Source of the DNA: Eremophila alpestris peregrina
Lineage: Eukaryota > Chordata > Aves > Passeriformes > Alaudidae
DNA length: 64,000 bases
Assembly (NCBI GenBank): GCA_009792885.1
Contig: WMCF01000003.1
Span: 18,252,297 to 18,316,296, forward strand
Direction: 5' to 3'
Shown here: piece after piece, positions 59,257 through 64,000 of the stretch
Numbering within the stretch: position 1 is the stretch's first letter
Layout: each line of letters begins with the position of its first letter
The notes under the pieces: generated by a model
The model's input: the letters and a program-made list of their open reading frames with translations, nothing else
Told to the model about the DNA's origin: nothing
The model's database searches: none
Position numbers and translations under genes: made by a program

Positions 59257-61254
59257 ATGTCTTGGGAAGTGCTGCCAGTGGAGGTACCAGGAGTAGATAC
59301 TGAAAGTGTGTCTCTAGAACCACTGCCCACAGAGGTGCCAGTAGAGCCTGAAAATATGTCTCTAGAACTGCTCCCCACGGAGGTGCCAGAAGTAGAGCCT
59401 GACAATATATCTCTTGAACTGCTGCCCGTGGAGGTGCCAGGAGAGGATACTGAAAACACATCTGAAGTGTTCCTGCCCATGGAGGAGCCAGGACTATGTT
59501 CTGAAAACATGTCTAAAGGATTCCTACCCATGGAGGAGCCAGGACTATGTCCTGAAAACATCTCTAAAGGATTCCTGCCCACGGAGGAGCCAGGACTATA
59601 TCCTGAAAACATGTCTAAAGGATTCCTGCCCATGGAGGAGACAAAAGGATATCCTGCGAATATGTCTAAAGGATTCCTGCCCATGGAGGNNNNNNNNNNN
59701 NNNNNNNNNNNNNNNNNNNNNNNNNNNNNNNNNNNNNNNNNNNNNNNNNNNNNNNNNNNNNNNNNNNNNNNNAATATGTCTAAAGGATTCCTGCCCATGG
59801 AGGAGACAAAAGGATATCCTGCGAATATGTCTAAAGGATTCCTGCCCATGGAGGTGCCAGAAGCACTGTATTACATGAAAAAAGGGACCATGATACCATC
59901 AAGTGCACTAGGGGTAAGAAAACAGCTTTGAGGTTTCACTTAAGGTTGTTTTTTTTGACAGAAAACAAAATCCTGCTTTGTGAGTGTTTGTATTCAATCT
60001 AGTATGCAAATTTGCTGTCTGATGGGACTATACAGTGGTTCCTCTGCCTGAAGAAGTTTAAGGTGAAATTTTCTCTTCAAGGCTGTCAGTGGAAAAAGGC
60101 CTTCCAAATCCACTGGAGCCAAAGATCTCATCTTCATAGACAAAATGAGAGAAGTCAGAGTAGCATAGGGACAGAAAAAGATAAGAAAGGGAAAATAATG
60201 AACAGGGGGAGGAACTTTCCTCAGGGGACTAAATTGTCAGCCTTTTTTTTCTGCAATGAAATGCTCCTTTTATTTAAATCTTCATATTTCTGTATAAATA
60301 GCAAGGTTTTGGCATGTATAATAATGTGTCAAACCCATTTTTTTTGTTAATTGAAAATGGGATAAGGACAGGATAGAGACCAAGAATAGAGAATTGTATT
60401 TCACTGACACAGTCACTTTTTGGTTCTGAATTTTTTTATTTTGCATTCTCTGCATTGTTTCAAGATTTGCATTTAGTTATAACTGTAGTACATTCTGCAT
60501 TGTTCTGTGTGCTCCCTGACTGGATGAAGGGGCATCACTTCAGGAAGTGCTTTGGATACAGGAACAGAATATTTTCAACATTTCTTTGCAGAAACTGTCC
60601 TTTAATTGTGCTGTATAAAGTGCTTAAAGAGGGTGCACCCTGCATTGTAGAAGTATTTTGGAACTCCTCATTCCTGAAAAAGATTGAAACATTAGATTTA
60701 AAATCTTGCAACTGCAGTGTTTCACATTCTGTGTTCAAACTCACAGAAGATATTCTGGAGTATTTTAAACTGAGGTTTAGTATTATATATTTAGTATATA
60801 TACTAAACCTCAGTATTGCTAAGAGCAGGAGCAAATTGCCAAAAGATCTCGTTCAAAACGAAAAGAAAACCTTTTCCACTGGATAAATGTAAAGACACGT
60901 TCTAGGTTTCTTAGGGCTGTGATGGTCTTCCTTCATTTTCTCATTGAAAGGGTACCCCTGACATGGATTTTGTGCCAGTGTGCATCAAAACATGTGGTGG
61001 TTTGTTCATTAATCTGACTGCAGTAACACAGCTGGGTGTAACCAGCCCTTCTAATCATAGTTTCATCATGAACTATTGCAAGCTGAAATTAATAATCTAT
61101 CCTGATTATGCTTCTGCTGTTGTTTTAACATAATGATTTATTGTTTCTTTCTTCCTTTCTTCAGGATGGAAACTCAGGCCTCGGTTCCTTGGGAGATGGT
61201 GAAAGGCAAAGAAGGAAAGACGATGGTACTGGGCCAGACGATGGTGATTTCAAG
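59257..61254 (+). CDS. Unrecognised candidate gene with 17-residue coding repeats (3' end not found)
   Basis: Two phase-0 exons are proposed: 59257-59913 and 61165-61254. Exon 1 starts at ATG (A at -3), reads MSWEVLPVEVPG, and continues through at least nine units of about 17 residues. Examples are EPGLCSENMSKGFLPME and ETKGYPANMSKGFLPME. It ends ...SALG at donor gtaaga. Exon 2 has acceptor ttcttcag and encodes an acidic and basic segment (DGNSGLGSLGDGERQRRKDD...) with donor gtatgc. Nearly every unit has N-X-S. One unit is shorter by exactly one codon, so frame is kept. I recognise no family. A signal peptide and last exon were not found. The antisense strand is also open, so the coding strand is not proven. 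Confidence 0.42.
59260..59862 (+). repeat. 51-bp minisatellite (coding VNTR)
   Basis: Units of 51 bp (one of 48 bp). Left units are diverged (LPVE/LPTE types) and right units are nearly identical (KGFLPME types), which suggests recent expansion at the right end. The core is tctaaaggattcctgcccat. The true copy number is unknown because of the internal gap. Confidence 0.92.
59690..59772. other. Assembly gap inside the minisatellite
   Basis: 83 undetermined bases between near-identical repeat units. The reading frame is the same on both sides, but 83 is not the size expected for whole missing units (20, 71 or 122), so the length is probably an estimate. Confidence 0.97.
60769..60814. repeat. 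Inverted repeat, 15-bp arms with 16-nt loop
   Basis: Arms 60769-60783 and 60800-60814 are exact reverse complements (actgaggtttagtat and its complement) around an AT-only-rich loop. Located in the proposed intron of the minisatellite gene. Confidence 0.92.
61165..61254 (+). CDS. Candidate second exon of the minisatellite gene
   Basis: A 90-bp phase 0/0 frame of 30 codons, DGNSGLGSLGDGERQRRK then DDGTGPDDGDFK. It sits between a strong polypyrimidine acceptor (ttctttcttcctttcttcag) and donor gtatgc. The composition is Gly, Asp and Arg rich. It could alternatively be an exon of another unknown gene. Confidence 0.4.
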
Positions 61255-64000
61255 GTATGCAGAAGAAGAGAATTTAGAACCAAAGAGTGCTAAGGGTTTT
61301 GTTTTTCTCAAAAGGGGAGAAGGCTCAGGTAGATAAAGAATGATGGCAGCAGCTTGAGTGTTACAAGGGAAATGCCCCTAAATCTATTGCTTGAATCATT
61401 TTACTCCTGTTGTGTTTATGATTTTCATAGAACATAGAAGGGTTTGGGTTGGAAGGCACCTTTAAAGGTCATCTTGTTCCAAATTCCTGCAATAAGCAGA
61501 GACACCTTCAAGTGGATCAGGTGGCTAAGTTTCCATAATTGCATGTTTTATTCCTCTGTTAAATTTTATTTGGAACAGGCTGAATATTAGTATTTTATTG
61601 CCTCACTTAACATGTAAAAGAAATCCACTGGTGAGATTTCTGTTCCACAATATTTTTTGTGACTGAAAGGGCCAAAAGTAACAGAGACATGCTCTGCTGC
61701 AGTGGCTTTGGTAGTGTGACCTCCATCCTTGCAATTTATGAGGGAGTCCTGGATTATTGAACCCTGATCTTTCACGACTTCTGTGCTCCATCAGGAAAGA
61801 AACTGTAGTGGGGTTCTGTAAAAGGATTTATGCTTGAATATGCTAGGGCTATTTCTTGAGCATGGGTGTCAGACAAAGATTTATTTTTTTTGGTTAGAAA
61901 TTACTGGTTTTGATGGGAGTTCTCATTCTGCTACTGTGCAGTGAGCCTGGACATTTCCTATCTGTCAATGGAGAAGTTTCAGAGTGATTCATATAGCAAT
62001 TTTGCACCATGAAGTGCCTGCTTCTGAGGCAGATAATTCTGTGAAAATTTGTGCTATTGTCCATGCAGACAAGTTCTACTGAGGCAAAATGAAGCTGAAA
62101 AGGAGTTTTGTCTCAAAGTTGAAATCATACTGTGAACAGGCAGACTGGTGAGCTTTGTGATAAGCTGCTTACCAGGTAGTTCTGCTTCATTTTGGGTGCT
62201 TACAAATTTAAACAAATTCTTATTCATATTCACAGTATTTTTTGGTTTTTTTCACATGCACTCTTCAAAATTCAGCTATTGTTTTTTCCCAGTATTATAA
62301 TTATAATTATTATTATTAAAAAAAATTTGTGCTGTTAAAAGAATACATTGTATTTTCACTGGATATATTATATAATAAGTCTAGGGTCTTTGTGGCATTT
62401 TGTCTTGCAAATATTTATGTTACAGTGTTTGGTATCTCCAGTCTGGGGAGATACCAAAATTCTGGACCATGTCTAGGATGAAGAATTCTGTAGATAGTAA
62501 AAACAGGCAGAAAAAATTATGGATTAGTTTTTGGTATAGTATCTGTTCTTTACAAGGGGTCAGGAACTTAAAAGCATGATGAGAGAAAGAAAAAAGATTT
62601 GAGCTCCTGGGTTATAATTACTTATGATAATTATACATAAGACAAGTAACTTCTTATCTCCATTTCTTAATCCCACACAGTGATGTGTTTGTTTTTCCAT
62701 TGTGTGGTCAGGATATAGACTTAGATCAAAGATAAGGGTCATGAAATTTCAAGGGGACAGATGTGACAGTAGCAGACCAGAATAATCATCTAACATATCC
62801 ATAATCTTCTTCTAGACCATTTTATTGGTCCTGTCTCAGACTTTAGGGATTATGTTTTAAATTATAAAATTGCAAAATTCATGACAATGCGTTGGTGATG
62901 GACTGAGTTGTTTTTGCATGTGGTTGCAGAGGGACTATTTCTTTCTGTGTTCAGAATTCTGCACTCTATCCTATGCACTTGCATGATCATTATTCAGCTA
63001 CATCAACAATCATATGTTCCTGTAAAAGATGCATACGCATTTCTTTCTCCTCCTAGTTTTTTCTCAAATATTAATTTTTCATCGCTAAAACTACCAGAAG
63101 ACTTAAATATGAGTGTCTCTGCCTGCTCAGAGGGATTGTCTGTTAGAAACCTATGACAACATTTGCCAGCTACTGCACGTGTGTTTACGCCAGCATGCTG
63201 ATTTTTATCTGCATTAAGAAATCTGTATCATTCAGGCCTTGGCTGGTACTTAGACCCATGGTAAAGTAACAGGCAGAGCCAGCTCTGGTATTTCAGACAT
63301 CAGTGTTTATACCAAAATATTTGAGGATTGCAGCAGGTCTCATATAATAATGCATGTGAGGGAAGGGGAGGGGAATAATTGGATGCATAGTTCTAAATTC
63401 CCCATGACCCATGTTTTAATAAGGCTAAGATGCATCACATCTCAGGTCAAGTCATACCTCATTTCCCTGCCAGACATGGGCTCCTTGTTCTTTCAGGGTT
63501 TGTGTAGCTGAGACAGCTGCAGCCCTTAAACAGAAGAGGGGGAGGTTAAGCTTTCGCCTTTGTGCAAAGCAGGATTTCTGCTGGATTTGGGAAGTTAGAA
63601 GCAGCTCTTGAGATCATGGGAAGAGTGGGGAGCTGCCACACTGTAGAGCAAGATGAGGAGCAAGTTGTGACATCTGCTTCTGGTGCAGGTTGGGCTTGGC
63701 AATGTGAACAGGAGCTGAGGCAGGCAGGAGGGCTGGGTCTCCACTGGCACCAGATTCCTTGGCATGGCCTCCTTGTCTCCCACTGGGGCCAGAGCCTGCT
63801 GTCAGCAACAGCTCCAGCCCCAGGCTCAGCATCAACTGGAAAGGCAGGAGTCAACACTCCTGAGCCACCCCCAGCCCCACAGTGCTTGCAGCAGCATGGC
63901 TCCAGCAGCAGCTCTGCTCAGCTGCAGAAGATGATCTGAGCCCAGGTGCCTCCTCTGCCACCCTGAGTATTGGTATGGGGCTGACTAAAATACAGACTGC
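61255..64000. other. Right end, unassigned except one CR1 fragment
   Basis: No further exon could be supported. A possible terminal exon at 63498 (ctttcag followed by GGT TTG TGT AGC TGA) is too short to claim. 63500-64000 is GC-richer, with open frames that match nothing recognised. Confidence 0.4.
61427..61528 (-). repeat. CR1 LINE 3'-end fragment, antisense
   Basis: Contains catagaacatagaagggttt, gggttggaaggcacctttaa and gagacaccttcaagtggatc, the reverse complement layout of the CR1 3' region. Confidence 0.8.

Noticed and set aside
63498..63512. Five-codon terminal exon (GLCS then stop) for the minisatellite gene
   Set aside because: Phase fits, but such a short match after a cag occurs often by chance.
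63562..63939. 125-aa + strand open frame near the right end
   Set aside because: GC-rich, open on both strands, no recognisable domain; not enough to call a gene.

Overview
This is a piece of a vertebrate nuclear genome, almost certainly from a bird and probably a songbird. It has GT-AG introns, is AT-rich, and carries CR1 LINE 3' ends plus avian-type retroviral LTRs. The LTR at 16642-17688 looks like a common passerine family. The bird call rests on remembered repeat appearance, not on a search.

The main content is a head-to-tail pair of cytosolic phospholipase A2 genes of the PLA2G4D/E/F group, closest by eye to PLA2G4E. Copy 1 runs from 480 to 14503. Its first exons lie to the left of the window, and 18 coding exons are visible down to its stop codon. 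Copy 2 runs from 19105 to 51627 and appears complete, with 20 coding exons including a predicted nine-codon first exon. Exons 3-20 have the same phases in both copies. Twelve of these 18 exons have identical lengths, and the copies share no obvious intron sequence. This points to an old tandem duplication. Each protein has an N-terminal C2 domain, followed by a lipase domain with a GXSG serine (codons at 6800 and 42493), a catalytic aspartate (11758 and 49775) and a C-terminal basic tail. Family members are Ca2+-dependent phospholipases or N-acyltransferases at membranes.

The copies differ in informative ways. Copy 1 has Cys in place of an oxyanion-hole Gly (6707-6709), and its best-looking exon 11 acceptor would create a TGA at the splice junction. 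Copy 2 keeps the GGG motif but is divergent in exon 16.

The spacer between the copies (14504-19104) holds LTR fragments and a G-quadruplex-prone G/T tract. Intron 2 of copy 2 (11.4 kb) contains an antisense LTR fragment and a CR1 tail. Intron 13 of copy 2 holds a long antisense CR1.

The right part (51628-64000) is mostly unassigned. It contains an unrecognised candidate gene at 59257-61254. A 51-bp minisatellite is open in frame and encodes 17-residue units, nearly all with an N-X-S sequon. It ends at a good splice donor and is followed by a phase-matched 90-bp exon. An 83-bp assembly gap interrupts the repeat. This is the best candidate for something undescribed. No tRNA, rRNA or CRISPR was seen.
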